A DNA stretch of 23,812 bases from JAGPUQ01 sp041594335 (GCA_041594335.1 JBFHML010000038.1:1-23812), one strand, 5' to 3'. Counted from the first letter of the stretch, positions 7,076 through 14,833 are shown. Notes: generated by a model from the letters alone, not told the origin. Program-made: numbers and translations.

Positions 7076-7879
7076 ATGGAACCCATGCTGACCATTGCCC
7101 TGCGCGCCGCCCGAGCGGCCGGCGATCTGATTCAGCGCGCTAGCGGTCGCATAGACCGTATTCGCATCGACGCCAAAGGGCAGAATGACTTCGTCACGGA
7201 GGTCGACCGCGCCTCGGAGCGGCTGATCATCGAACATCTGCGTCGCGCCTATCCCGACCATAGCTTCCTGGGCGAGGAATCCGGGACTCTGCGCGGCCGA
7301 GATGCTGACAGTGAGTGGATCATCGATCCACTCGATGGTACGACCAACTTTATTTACGGTATTCCCCATTACGCCGTATCGATCGCCTTTCGTCACCGCG
7401 GGCGCCTGTTGCATGGGGTCATCTACGACCCAGCGAAGGGCGAGGAATTCACCGCCAGCCGCGGTCACGGCGCTTTCCTCAACGGCCGCCGTATTCGTGT
7501 CTCGGGACGCGTAAACCAAGCGGGTGCCCTCTACGCCACAGGAATACCTTTCAGCGGGTACCCGTTCGAGGCCATGGATGCCTATCTCGCCTGCCTGCGC
7601 GAACTCGCCGAGGACTCGGCTGGCATCCGCCGCTTGGGCGTCGCTTCCCTGGATCTCGCCTATGTGGCCGCGGGCCGGTGCGACGCCTTTTGGGAGATGT
7701 ACCTCAAGCCGTGGGACATCGCTGCCGGTGTGTTGCTGGTGCGCGAGGCCGGCGGGATGGTGAGCGATTTCCAAGGTGGTGACAGCTACTTGGACAGCGG
7801 CCATGTCATGGGCGCGACGCCCCGGGTGTTCAAGCCCACACTGCAGGTGATCGGGCGGCATCTCAACCACCTGCGCTGA
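7076..7879 (+). CDS. suhB: Inositol-1-monophosphatase family protein SuhB
   Basis: SuhB is a Mg-dependent, Li-sensitive phosphatase of inositol phosphate that in Enterobacteria also joins the Nus antitermination complex on rRNA operons. The 267-residue protein has the metal-site motifs GEES (66-69) and DPLDGTTNF (84-92), and WDIAAG near residue 215, all intact. The start MEPMLTIALRAARAAGDLI matches the family start, so I use the ATG at 7076 rather than the one at 7085. It is divergent from trmJ, its common neighbour. The next gene begins about 100 bases downstream, a gap with a weak CGGTC/GACCG hairpin but no T-run. Confidence 0.95.
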   Translation: MEPMLTIALRAARAAGDLIQRASGRIDRIRIDAKGQNDFVTEVDRASERLIIEHLRRAYPDHSFLGEESGTLRGRDADSEWIIDPLDGTTNFIYGIPHYAVSIAFRHRGRLLHGVIYDPAKGEEFTASRGHGAFLNGRRIRVSGRVNQAGALYATGIPFSGYPFEAMDAYLACLRELAEDSAGIRRLGVASLDLAYVAAGRCDAFWEMYLKPWDIAAGVLLVREAGGMVSDFQGGDSYLDSGHVMGATPRVFKPTLQVIGRHLNHLR

Positions 7880-7942
7880 GGCGCACGGAGCCGCCAGCGG
7901 TCGGGACCGGCGATTGTCACCTTTCCGTCAAGGAGTCGGTCT

Positions 7943-8128
7943 ATGGTGGCGCCAGTCCCTTCCGGCACCGGCCTCCCCACATGCTCGACGTGGAACACTT
8001 CGTTCAGGCGCATTACCCACAGCTCTTGCTTCGTCGCCCCTTGCTCGCCAAGCCGCTACTCACCGCCCTGCGGCTGTTGTTCCACGAAAAGGAGATCCGC
8101 CAGTTCGGCGCCCACTACCCGTACCTGA
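7943..8128 (+). other. Out-of-frame ORF with a strong RBS overlapping the acyltransferase start
   Basis: AAGGAGT (7930-7936) stands six bases before an ATG at 7943, the best ribosome binding site in this gap. That ATG opens a 61-codon frame which is not the acyltransferase frame and runs about 150 bases into it. The peptide resembles nothing I know. It may be a regulatory upstream ORF, a chance match, or a sign that the reading frame before 7981 contains a base error. Confidence 0.25.
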
Positions 8129-9672
8129 AGGGCTTCGATTTCGTTGAGCAGGTACTGGAGTACTTCGATTTTTCTTATCGATTGCGCGACCGCGAGCGGC
8201 ACCGTATCCCAGCCCGCGGGCGCATCGTCATCGCAGCGAATCACCCCATCGGCTCTCTCGACGGCTTGGCTTTGCTGCAGTTGGTCCGCGAAATCCGCCC
8301 CGATGTCAAAGTAGTCGCCAACGAACTTCTCACCGCGATCGAGCCGCTGAGCAGCTTGCTGCTTCCCGTCGACAATATGGGCGGCCGTACGCCGCGCGAG
8401 AATCTACGCGCACTCAAGGACTTCCTGGAAGCCGAAGGGGCCTTGATCATCTTTCCGGCCGGGGAAGTGTCGCGCTTTGGCGCCAAGGGCGTTCGCGACG
8501 GCCGCTGGCGAACGGGCTTCCTGCGGATCGCCGCCACCGCGCGGGCCCCAATCCTCCCGGTGTTTATCGACGGTCGCAACTCGACTTTCTTTTACGCCCT
8601 CTCCTTTCTCGCCCGCCCTCTATCCACTCTTTGGCTGGTACGAGAAATGTTCAAACAAGCCAAGCGCTGTGTCGATGTCCGCATCGGCGAGCCGATCAGC
8701 TACCGCTGCTATCAGGGGCTCGAGCTAGCTCCAGCGGGAAAGGCGAAGGTGTTTCGACGACACCTTTATCGTATCGGCAGCGACCGTCCCGGCCTCTTTC
8801 CCGCCGAAGCGGCGATCGCCAGACCGGAGCACCGCCATCAACTGCGCGGCGAGATCCGCAACTGCCGCTTGATGGGCGAGACCGCCGACGGTAAACAAAT
8901 TCGCCTCTATCGTCACAGCGCCGATTCCGCCGTGATGCGAGAGATCGGCAGGCTGCGGGAACTTGCGTTTCGCGCAGTCGAAGAGGGCTCTGGGCAACGC
9001 CGCGACCTGGATCATTTCGACCCCCACTACGAGCACTTGCTCTTGTGGGACGAACAGGAGTGGGAGATCGCGGGAGCGTATCGCATCTGTCCGGCCCAAA
9101 CAGGCCTGCCGCTCTATAGCCACACGCTGTTCGAGTTCAGTGCCGGCATGCCCCCCCTGCTCGCCCAGGGTTTGGAACTCGGCCGCAGTTTTGTGCAGCC
9201 CAGATATTGGGGCAAACGTAGCCTAGATTACCTATGGCAAGGGATCGGTGCCTATCTGCGAGACCAGCCGCAATACCGGTATCTATTCGGCCCGGTCAGT
9301 CTAAGTGGCGCCTACCCCCGAGACGCACTGGAGCTGATCGTACATTTCTATCAACGACATTTTCCGACACTGCAACCGCTCGCGCGGCCGCGTAATCCCT
9401 TTCACATCGCCTCCGACCGCCGTGCCGAGCTCGATCTCCGGTACCCGGGAAACAGTTACCGCGAGGAGTTTCGCGCCCTGAAACGCGAGCTGGCAGATCG
9501 CGGCTTGACGATCCCCACCCTTTATAAGCAATACGCGGAATTGTGCGACGTCGGCGGTGTTCAATTTGCCGCCTTCAATATCGATCCAGCCTTCGGCAAC
9601 TGTATCGACGGGCTGGTGATCGTGGATCTAGCCCGGCTGAAAAGCTCCCGGCGGGAAAGGTACTTGAGCTGA
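7981..9672 (+). CDS. Two-domain PlsC-like / GNAT-like acyltransferase, OlsF type (ornithine lipid synthesis candidate)
   Basis: The 563-residue protein joins two acyltransferases. Residues about 60-260 form a PlsC/LPLAT-like domain with the motif NHPIGSLDG (87-95), an HPxGxxDG form typical of hemolysin-like acyltransferases, and FPAGEVSRFG (158-167). Residues about 290-550 resemble the OlsB/GNAT-like N-acyltransferase fold: IGRLRELAFRAVEEGSG, DHFDPHYEHLLLWD, ELGRSFVQPRYWG and LFGPVSLSG. In Serratia, OlsF with both domains makes ornithine lipid from ornithine: the GNAT-like part adds a 3-hydroxyacyl chain to the amine and the PlsC-like part adds the second chain. This product could make ornithine or another aminoacyl lipid; the substrate cannot be read. 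The ATG at 7981 gives the family start MLDVEHFVQ but has no good ribosome binding site. It probably acts at the inner membrane. Confidence 0.85.
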   Translation: MLDVEHFVQAHYPQLLLRRPLLAKPLLTALRLLFHEKEIRQFGAHYPYLKGFDFVEQVLEYFDFSYRLRDRERHRIPARGRIVIAANHPIGSLDGLALLQLVREIRPDVKVVANELLTAIEPLSSLLLPVDNMGGRTPRENLRALKDFLEAEGALIIFPAGEVSRFGAKGVRDGRWRTGFLRIAATARAPILPVFIDGRNSTFFYALSFLARPLSTLWLVREMFKQAKRCVDVRIGEPISYRCYQGLELAPAGKAKVFRRHLYRIGSDRPGLFPAEAAIARPEHRHQLRGEIRNCRLMGETADGKQIRLYRHSADSAVMREIGRLRELAFRAVEEGSGQRRDLDHFDPHYEHLLLWDEQEWEIAGAYRICPAQTGLPLYSHTLFEFSAGMPPLLAQGLELGRSFVQPRYWGKRSLDYLWQGIGAYLRDQPQYRYLFGPVSLSGAYPRDALELIVHFYQRHFPTLQPLARPRNPFHIASDRRAELDLRYPGNSYREEFRALKRELADRGLTIPTLYKQYAELCDVGGVQFAAFNIDPAFGNCIDGLVIVDLARLKSSRRERYLS

Positions 9673-9683
9673 GGTCCGGCCTG

Positions 9684-9701
9684 CCCCAGTGTACAATGGG
9701 G
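9684..9701 (+). promoter_or_regulatory. Near-palindrome over a candidate ubiE -10 box
   Basis: CCCCAGTGTACAATGGGG matches its own reverse complement at 16 of 18 bases and contains TACAAT (9692-9697), a 5-of-6 -10 box, 25 bases before the ubiE ATG. No good -35 box is seen at 16-18 bases upstream, as expected for an activated or repressed promoter. It could equally fold as an RNA hairpin near the acyltransferase 3' end. Confidence 0.45.
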
Positions 9702-9719
9702 TCCGCAAGCCGGCGGACC
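9700..9719 (+). promoter_or_regulatory. Hairpin covering the ubiE ribosome binding site
   Basis: GGTCCGC (9700-9706) and GCGGACC (9713-9719) pair perfectly over seven bases with a 6-base loop. The right arm contains GGCGGA, the only Shine-Dalgarno-like sequence before the ubiE ATG at 9723. Folding would hide the site, so translation of the operon's first gene may be damped or controlled. Function is inferred. Confidence 0.4.
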
Positions 9720-9722
9720 ACT

Positions 9723-10478
9723 ATGAACGATCCAGACAGCACGGATTTCGGGTTCGAGCGCGTCCCGCGCTCCGAAAAGGCCTCGCGCGTCGCCCAGGTA
9801 TTTGACTCGGTAGCCAACCGTTACGACCTGATGAACGACTTGATGTCGTTCGGACTCCACCGCGTATGGAAGCGGGTCGCATTGACCCTCGCGGCGGCTC
9901 GGCCAGGGCAGCGGGTGCTGGATTTGGCTGGCGGCACCGGCGACCTAGCAGCAGCACTGGCGCGTAAGGTCGGCCCCCGCGGGCGCGTCATACTCGCCGA
10001 CATCAACGCCGCCATGCTGGAGCTGGGCAGAGACCGCCTGCTGGATCGCGGACTCGTAGACAATGTCGGCTGGGTCCAGGCGGACGCGGAACAGCTACCC
10101 TTTCCAGATGACAGCTTCGACCTAGTGACCATCGCTTTCGGCCTGCGCAACGTGACGGACAAGGCGCGAGCGTTGGCTGCCATGCTGCGCGTGCTCAAAC
10201 CCGGCGGCCGCCTGTTGGTGCTGGAATTTTCCCGCCCCACCAATCCGTTACTCGGAAAACTCTACGATCAGTACTCCTTTCAAGTCTTACCGCGACTCGG
10301 GGAGCTGGTTGCGGGCGATGCGGACAGCTACCGTTATCTGGCTGAATCAATCCGCATGCATCCCGATCAGCAGCACTTGCGCGAAATGATGGCCACTGCC
10401 GGTTTCGTCGACTGTCGGTACCACAACATGACCGGCGGCATCGTGGCAATCCACGTCGGCGACAAGCCCCAACCATGA
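9723..10478 (+). CDS. ubiE: Ubiquinone/menaquinone C-methyltransferase UbiE
   Basis: UbiE uses SAM for the C-methylation of the benzoquinol ring in ubiquinone synthesis (and of demethylmenaquinol where that is made). The 251-residue protein has FDSVANRYDLMNDLMSFG (27-44), SAM motif I VLDLAGGTGDLA (65-76), DAEQLPFPDDSFD and TIAFGLRNVTD, all diagnostic. A longer frame begins upstream at 9543, but that part is a shadow of the acyltransferase gene; the ATG at 9723 is the family start. It heads the run ubiE-ubiJ-ubiB-hisI-hisE-tatABC and overlaps ubiJ by four bases (ATGA). A candidate promoter with a palindrome and a hairpin over the ribosome binding site lie just upstream. Confidence 0.97.
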   Translation: MNDPDSTDFGFERVPRSEKASRVAQVFDSVANRYDLMNDLMSFGLHRVWKRVALTLAAARPGQRVLDLAGGTGDLAAALARKVGPRGRVILADINAAMLELGRDRLLDRGLVDNVGWVQADAEQLPFPDDSFDLVTIAFGLRNVTDKARALAAMLRVLKPGGRLLVLEFSRPTNPLLGKLYDQYSFQVLPRLGELVAGDADSYRYLAESIRMHPDQQHLREMMATAGFVDCRYHNMTGGIVAIHVGDKPQP

Positions 10479-10981
10479 TCCACGCCTTATCCTGCGCCGA
10501 ACTGGAACGTCAACTCAATCTGGCCCTCGACCGCGACGCCGCGGCGCGCAAGCAGGTGGTCGCACTCGGGGACTGCACCCTGGGAATAGAGGTTACGGCC
10601 CCCCCGGGGGTCTGCGGGATACACCTCCAGCGCGGGACGATCAGGGTACGCGCTACCGGACCAGCAGCGGCCGACTTGTCATTGCGCGGTAGTTTGCCGG
10701 AGCTACTGATGTTGATCGCAGGCATAGAAGAGAACTTGAACGTAGAGATTGCCGGCGACGCCGATTTGCTTGTGTTGTTGCGCGAGCTGGCCAAGACATT
10801 CGGCCGCAGCTGCGAGCAAACGCTGGCCGCGCGGATCGGATATGGCCCGGCCCTCTTAGCAACCCAGCTGTGGCAAGTAGCCCAAGGCACCGGCAGCGAT
10901 ACGCTCCGGCGACTACTTGCACTGCTTGACGAGTTGCGTTCTCCAGGGATGCCACCGCAACGGCCGGAGCCACCACCATGA
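10475..10981 (+). CDS. ubiJ: Ubiquinone biosynthesis accessory factor UbiJ (SCP2-like)
   Basis: UbiJ binds lipids through an SCP2-like fold and holds the soluble Ubi complex together with UbiK. The 168-residue product is somewhat shorter than the E. coli protein (about 200). Its N-terminal two thirds fit the SCP2 domain (ELERQLNLALDRD..., GIHLQRGTIRVRATGPAAADLSL, GSLPELLMLI, NVEIAGDADLLVLL), followed by a helical part and a Pro-rich end. It overlaps ubiE and ubiB by ATGA at both ends, the classic ubiE-ubiJ-ubiB order, which supports the call as much as the weak sequence does. Confidence 0.88.
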   Translation: MIHALSCAELERQLNLALDRDAAARKQVVALGDCTLGIEVTAPPGVCGIHLQRGTIRVRATGPAAADLSLRGSLPELLMLIAGIEENLNVEIAGDADLLVLLRELAKTFGRSCEQTLAARIGYGPALLATQLWQVAQGTGSDTLRRLLALLDELRSPGMPPQRPEPPP

Positions 10982-12609
10982 AACGGGCGCTGCGCGCCGC
11001 GCGCATCCTCGAGGTGGCGCTCCGCTACCGGCTCGACACCCTAGTCGAAGGGCTGCGGTTACCCCGGTGGCTGCGGCTTCCCTTTGCTATGCTCCGCCTG
11101 TTACCGCGGCCCAAACATCCTCGCGGAGAACGCCTACGATTGGCGCTGGAAACCCTTGGTCCGGTGTTCGTGAAATTTGGACAGACGATCTCCACCCGTC
11201 CGGATCTGATCCCCGCGGATCTCTGCATCGAACTGGAAAAGCTCCAAGACACCGTACCCCCGTTTCCAAGCGACCAGTTCCGCCAGCTGGTCATTGAAGC
11301 ATTGGGGCAGCCGCTCGCGGAGCTCTTTGAGGAATTCGAGCACGAACCACTCGCCTCTGCCTCAGTTGCCCAGGTTCACGCCGCCACACTCCCAGGCGGT
11401 CGCGAGGTCGTGATCAAGGCAATCCGACCCGGTATCCGCGCGCTGATCGAGCTCGATTGCGCGCTGCTACTGACGTTCGCACGGTTGTTGGCCCGCTACA
11501 GCACCGAAGCGCGCAGGCTACGCCCCGTCGAAGTTGCACGTGACTACCGCACCACAATCCTAGATGAACTCGATCTCCAACGCGAAGCCGCCAATACCGC
11601 GATCTTAGGACGCAACTTCACCGACTCACCACTCTTGCAGGTACCTGCCGTCCATTGGCCGCTGACAACTTCTCGGGTCATGGTCATGGACCGCATACGG
11701 GCGATCCCGGTAACTGATATCGCCGCTCTGCAGCGAGCGCGGGTCGACTTCCGCGTCCTTGCCGAACGCGGTGTCGAGATCTTTTTCACACAGGTGTTTG
11801 AACACAACTTTTTTCACGCCGATATGCATCCGGGCAACATTTTTGTCGACGCCCGTAATCCCGCTTTACCGCAATATGTCGCGGTCGACTGCGCCGTCAT
11901 CGGCGTGCTGTCCGATAGCGATCAGTATTATCTGGCGCGAAATCTTTTGGCCATTTTCCGGCGCGATTATCGTCAGGTCGCAGAACTGCACCTGCTATCC
12001 GGCTGGGTTCCCGAAGAAACGCCGCTGACGGAACTCGAAGGCGCGGTACGCACGGTCTGCGAGCCCCGCTTCCAACGCCCACTCAAAGACATCTCGCTGG
12101 CCCACCTACTCGTCGACCTGTTCATGATTGCGCGGCGCTTCGATGCCGAGATACAGCCATCCCTGGTCTTGCTGCAAAAGACGCTACTCAACATCGAAGG
12201 GCTTGGCCGACAACTCTACCCGGAGCTTGATCTGTGGCAGACCGCGCATCCCTTCCTGGAACGCTGGCTGCGCGCTCGCTTCAAGCCCGCCCGGTTGCTG
12301 CGGGGTTTAAAGCACCATGGGCCTGAGTGGCTGGAACGTTTTCCGGAGTTACCGGAGTTGGCCTACCGTATCCTGCTCCGCGCGGAGCAGAAAAACCGGG
12401 ACGAGCACGCCACGCGGCGGGAGAGCGGTCGACTGCAACCGATAGAGGCCACCGCGATTGTCTGTACAGTGACCGGGGTCGGCCTGCTGATCGTCGACCG
12501 GGTCCCGACGCTGACCTCTATGCCGGCCGCTGGTTTGGCGCTGGCCGGTACCGGTCTGCTCCTGTTACTGCGCCGGCGAAACTGGGATAATGACCGACAC
12601 CGGCGCTAA
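10978..12609 (+). CDS. ubiB: UbiB protein kinase-like ATPase for ubiquinone synthesis
   Basis: UbiB is an atypical kinase-like (ADCK/ABC1) ATPase needed for ubiquinone production; it is thought to help move or present lipid intermediates at the inner membrane. The 543-residue protein has the KxGQ motif as KFGQ (66-69), the Ala-rich nucleotide loop ASASVAQVHAA (126-136), the ATP lysine Lys147, HADMHPGN (280-287) and a metal-binding Asp304 in VDCAVIG. The E. coli protein has DCG at this last place, so Ala replaces a Gly here. Two hydrophobic C-terminal segments (about 460-475 region onward, ending with GLALAGTGLLLLL) fit the paired membrane anchor. It overlaps ubiJ by four bases and hisI by 20 if the first hisI ATG is used. 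Confidence 0.96.
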   Translation: MKRALRAARILEVALRYRLDTLVEGLRLPRWLRLPFAMLRLLPRPKHPRGERLRLALETLGPVFVKFGQTISTRPDLIPADLCIELEKLQDTVPPFPSDQFRQLVIEALGQPLAELFEEFEHEPLASASVAQVHAATLPGGREVVIKAIRPGIRALIELDCALLLTFARLLARYSTEARRLRPVEVARDYRTTILDELDLQREAANTAILGRNFTDSPLLQVPAVHWPLTTSRVMVMDRIRAIPVTDIAALQRARVDFRVLAERGVEIFFTQVFEHNFFHADMHPGNIFVDARNPALPQYVAVDCAVIGVLSDSDQYYLARNLLAIFRRDYRQVAELHLLSGWVPEETPLTELEGAVRTVCEPRFQRPLKDISLAHLLVDLFMIARRFDAEIQPSLVLLQKTLLNIEGLGRQLYPELDLWQTAHPFLERWLRARFKPARLLRGLKHHGPEWLERFPELPELAYRILLRAEQKNRDEHATRRESGRLQPIEATAIVCTVTGVGLLIVDRVPTLTSMPAAGLALAGTGLLLLLRRRNWDNDRHRR

Positions 12610-13009
12610 TTGTATGATCGACAGCTACCCCACCAACGAAGCCATTTTCAATACCATCGCCTGGAATCGCGATGGCTTGATCCCGGCAATTGCCCAAGAC
12701 GCGGACAGCGGCGCCGTGTTGATGTTGGCCTGGATGAACCAGGAAGCACTTCTGCTGACGCTGACCGAGGGACGTGCGGTGTACTGGTCCCGGTCGCGCC
12801 AACGACTATGGCGCAAAGGCGAAGAATCTGGACACATTCAACTGCTGCGCGACATCCGCCTCGACTGTGACGCGGACACGCTGCTGCTACAAGTAGAGCA
12901 GGTTGGGGGCATCGCTTGCCACACCGGCCGACCCAATTGCTTTTTCCGACGCCCAACCGAATCCGGCTGGCTGCCCGACAACGACCCAGCAGATGGCAGA
13001 TCCCCATGA
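12590..13009 (+). CDS. hisI: Phosphoribosyl-AMP cyclohydrolase HisI
   Basis: HisI opens the adenine ring of phosphoribosyl-AMP, the third step of histidine synthesis, with Zn and Mg. The 139-residue protein is the cyclohydrolase alone, not the HisIE fusion. It has MLAWMNQEAL, YWSRSRQRLWRKGEESGH, the acidic metal motif DCDAD and the Zn-binding CHTGR...C of GIACHTGRPNCFF, so it looks active. Two starts are possible: ATG at 12590, overlapping ubiB by 20 bases, or ATG at 12614. I prefer the first because GGGA lies near it, but the evidence is thin. It overlaps hisE by ATGA. Confidence 0.95.
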   Translation: MTDTGANCMIDSYPTNEAIFNTIAWNRDGLIPAIAQDADSGAVLMLAWMNQEALLLTLTEGRAVYWSRSRQRLWRKGEESGHIQLLRDIRLDCDADTLLLQVEQVGGIACHTGRPNCFFRRPTESGWLPDNDPADGRSP

Positions 13010-13335
13010 ACGATGTCTTGACAGCACTCTCCCACGTGCTTGCAGACCGCAGAAGCGGCGGGCCCGAGACCTCCTATGTTGCTCGGCTGCATCATCAGGG
13101 ACTGAATAAGATCCTCGAGAAGCTAGGGGAGGAATGCACGGAGACACTGATCGCTGCGAAGGATGCCGCACACAGTGGCGACACCAGCGCGGTGATCGCG
13201 GAGACGGCAGATCTCTGGTTTCATTCACTGGTAATGCTTTCACACCTCGGCGAGAATGCCGACGCTGTGCTAGCGGAACTGGCGCGTCGGTTCGGCGTGT
13301 CCGGGCTGGATGAAAAAGCCAGCCGCAATCAATAA
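13006..13335 (+). CDS. hisE: Phosphoribosyl-ATP diphosphatase HisE
   Basis: HisE removes pyrophosphate from phosphoribosyl-ATP, the second step of histidine synthesis, making the substrate of HisI. The 109-residue all-helical protein has SYVARLHHQGLNKILEKLGEECTETLIAAKD and ETADLWFHSLVML, the MazG-like metal-binding helices (GEE.TE and E..D). The ATG at 13006 overlaps the hisI stop as ATGA, giving paired synthesis of the two enzymes. A longer upstream frame is a shadow of hisI. hisI-hisE before tatABC is also found in Pseudomonas and relatives. Confidence 0.96.
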   Translation: MNDVLTALSHVLADRRSGGPETSYVARLHHQGLNKILEKLGEECTETLIAAKDAAHSGDTSAVIAETADLWFHSLVMLSHLGENADAVLAELARRFGVSGLDEKASRNQ

Positions 13336-13347
13336 CCGGAGGCGAAA

Positions 13348-13620
13348 ATGGGACTGGGTGGCATTAGCATTTGGCAGTTACTCATCATCTTGGTCATCGT
13401 CATGCTCATTTTCGGCACCAAGCGGCTCAGAAATCTCGGTGGCGACCTCGGCGGCGCCATCCGGGGCTTCCGCAATGCCATGGGCGATGACAAAGACAAG
13501 CCCGAGGGCGAAACCTCGGAACAGGCAGAACAAACAGAACAGATTACAGATGCAACCAAGGCCGAGCACGAGGAACCCGAAGGCACCAAGGCCGGTAGCC
13601 CAGAACGCAAGAATTCCTGA
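13348..13620 (+). CDS. tatA: Twin-arginine translocase subunit TatA
   Basis: TatA multimerises at the inner membrane to let folded proteins cross. The 90-residue protein has a short N-terminal membrane helix (IWQLLIILVIVMLIFG, about 8-23), the FGTKRLRNLG hinge, the amphipathic helix GGDLGGAIRGFRNAM and an acidic soluble tail. GGAG stands seven bases before the ATG, a strong ribosome binding site. It follows hisE by 12 bases. A hairpin after it may reduce translation of tatB (see 13624-13645), fitting the usual excess of TatA. Confidence 0.96.
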   Translation: MGLGGISIWQLLIILVIVMLIFGTKRLRNLGGDLGGAIRGFRNAMGDDKDKPEGETSEQAEQTEQITDATKAEHEEPEGTKAGSPERKNS

Positions 13621-13623
13621 GCC

Positions 13624-13645
13624 CCGGGCGGCAGCAACCACCCGG
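13624..13645 (+). promoter_or_regulatory. Hairpin between tatA and tatB covering the tatB RBS
   Basis: CCGGG (13624-13628) pairs with CCCGG (13641-13645) around a 12-base loop. The last two bases of the right arm are the GG of the GGAG that serves the tatB GTG at 13656. The stem could lower tatB translation or protect the tatA message. Stem length is only five, so this is tentative. Confidence 0.35.
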
Positions 13646-13655
13646 AGCACCAGCT

Positions 13656-14048
13656 GTGTCCGATATCGGCTTTTCCGAAATCCTGCTTCTCGTCGCGATC
13701 GCATTGATCGTGATCGGGCCCAAACGTCTGCCGGAAGCCGCGCGCTTTTTAGGCTACTGGATCGGCAAGTTTCGCCGCAGCCTCCAGAATGCACGCCGGG
13801 ACATGGAGCGGGAACTAGGCATCGACGATGTCCGTAGAGAGGTCCACAATCAGCTGTTGCTGGAACAGCTGGAAAACGAGCGCCAACAGGTGGCCGAGAC
13901 ACTAAAACGGGCGCAAGAGATCCCCCAAGGTACCGACGCCAAACGCCGCCCACCACCGGGGGACGAAGAACAGGATATCGAGTTCATCGACGATATCGAC
14001 GACGAAAGGCCGGCGCCCACGCGTGACCGCGAACCCAAACAACCATGA
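13656..14048 (+). CDS. tatB: Twin-arginine translocase subunit TatB
   Basis: TatB and TatC form the receptor for twin-arginine signal peptides. The 130-residue protein begins SDIGFSEILLLVAIALIVIGPKRLPEAAR, with a membrane helix (about 5-21) and the GPKRLP hinge typical of TatB, then a long amphipathic helix (FRRSLQNARRDMERELGIDDVRREV) and an acidic tail. The start is GTG, with GGAG about nine bases upstream and partly inside a hairpin; a weaker start than tatA's fits TatB's lower level. It overlaps tatC by ATGA. Confidence 0.95.
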   Translation: MSDIGFSEILLLVAIALIVIGPKRLPEAARFLGYWIGKFRRSLQNARRDMERELGIDDVRREVHNQLLLEQLENERQQVAETLKRAQEIPQGTDAKRRPPPGDEEQDIEFIDDIDDERPAPTRDREPKQP

Positions 14049-14818
14049 CCGATGCCCGAGACACCGAAGCCAGCCTGGTCGACCATCTGATTGAGCTACG
14101 GGACCGGCTGCTCCGCTGCCTGTTGATCATCGCCCTACTGTTTGGCGGCATGTTCGCCTTCGCCAATCAGATCTACGACTATGTCTCGGAACCTTTGCGC
14201 GTTTATTTGCCCGAAGGCTCAAGCATGATCGCAACCGATGTTGCAGCGCCCTTCTTGACGCCGTTCAAGCTCACCTTCGTCATGGCACTGCTCGCCTCCA
14301 TGCCTTTTATTCTTTATCAGCTCTGGGCATTTGTAGCGCCGGGATTATACCGACGCGAACGGCATGTGGTGTTGCCGCTGTTCGCCTCCAGCATTGCCCT
14401 TTTCTACGCTGGCATGGCGTTTGCCTATTATGTGGTTTTCCCCCTGATCTTCGGGTTCTTCACCAGTGCCGGGCCGGCGCACGTGGCGGTGATGACGGAC
14501 ATCAGCCGCTACCTGGATTTCGTGCTCAAACTCTTTTTTGCGTTCGGACTGGCTTTCGAAATCCCTGTCGCGGTAGTGATCCTCAGCCTGACCGGGACCG
14601 TCGACCCTGCCAAGCTTGCCGAGAAAAGACCCTACGTCCTAGTCGGTTGCTTTACGATCGGGATGATCTTGACTCCACCGGATATCTTTTCGCAGACATT
14701 GCTGGCAGTACCCATGTGGATTCTCTTCGAGCTCGGTGTCATTTTCGGCCGGTTAGTCTATCGGGGGCAGGCTACCCCCGCAGAAACACAGGACACCCCG
14801 GTCGGCAACGACACCTGA
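14045..14818 (+). CDS. tatC: Twin-arginine translocase subunit TatC
   Basis: TatC is the polytopic core of the Tat receptor. The 257-residue protein has SLVDHLIELRDRLLRC before the first helix, the periplasmic loop that includes TPFKLTF, FVAPGLYRRER, FVLKLFFAFGLAFEIPV and the LTPPDIFSQ loop, with six predicted membrane helices. Key glutamates are present (HLIELR; FAFGLAFEIP). It overlaps tatB by four bases and ends the operon; the CoA-transferase gene converges on it with only 15 bases between, and no terminator with a T-run is seen there. Confidence 0.97.
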   Translation: MTDARDTEASLVDHLIELRDRLLRCLLIIALLFGGMFAFANQIYDYVSEPLRVYLPEGSSMIATDVAAPFLTPFKLTFVMALLASMPFILYQLWAFVAPGLYRRERHVVLPLFASSIALFYAGMAFAYYVVFPLIFGFFTSAGPAHVAVMTDISRYLDFVLKLFFAFGLAFEIPVAVVILSLTGTVDPAKLAEKRPYVLVGCFTIGMILTPPDIFSQTLLAVPMWILFELGVIFGRLVYRGQATPAETQDTPVGNDT

Positions 14819-14833
14819 GCTCGAAACAAACAC

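Noticed and set aside
7022..7870. 282-residue minus-strand ORF opposite suhB
   Set aside because: It lies fully over suhB, which has all catalytic motifs; the ORF has no recognisable domain or ribosome binding site.
7943..8128. A 61-residue protein-coding gene before the acyltransferase
   Set aside because: The ribosome binding site is good, but the peptide overlaps a well-supported gene by about 150 bases and resembles no family. Kept only as a possible regulatory ORF.
14819..14833. Bidirectional terminator between tatC and the CoA-transferase gene
   Set aside because: The 15-base gap has no stem-loop or T-run.
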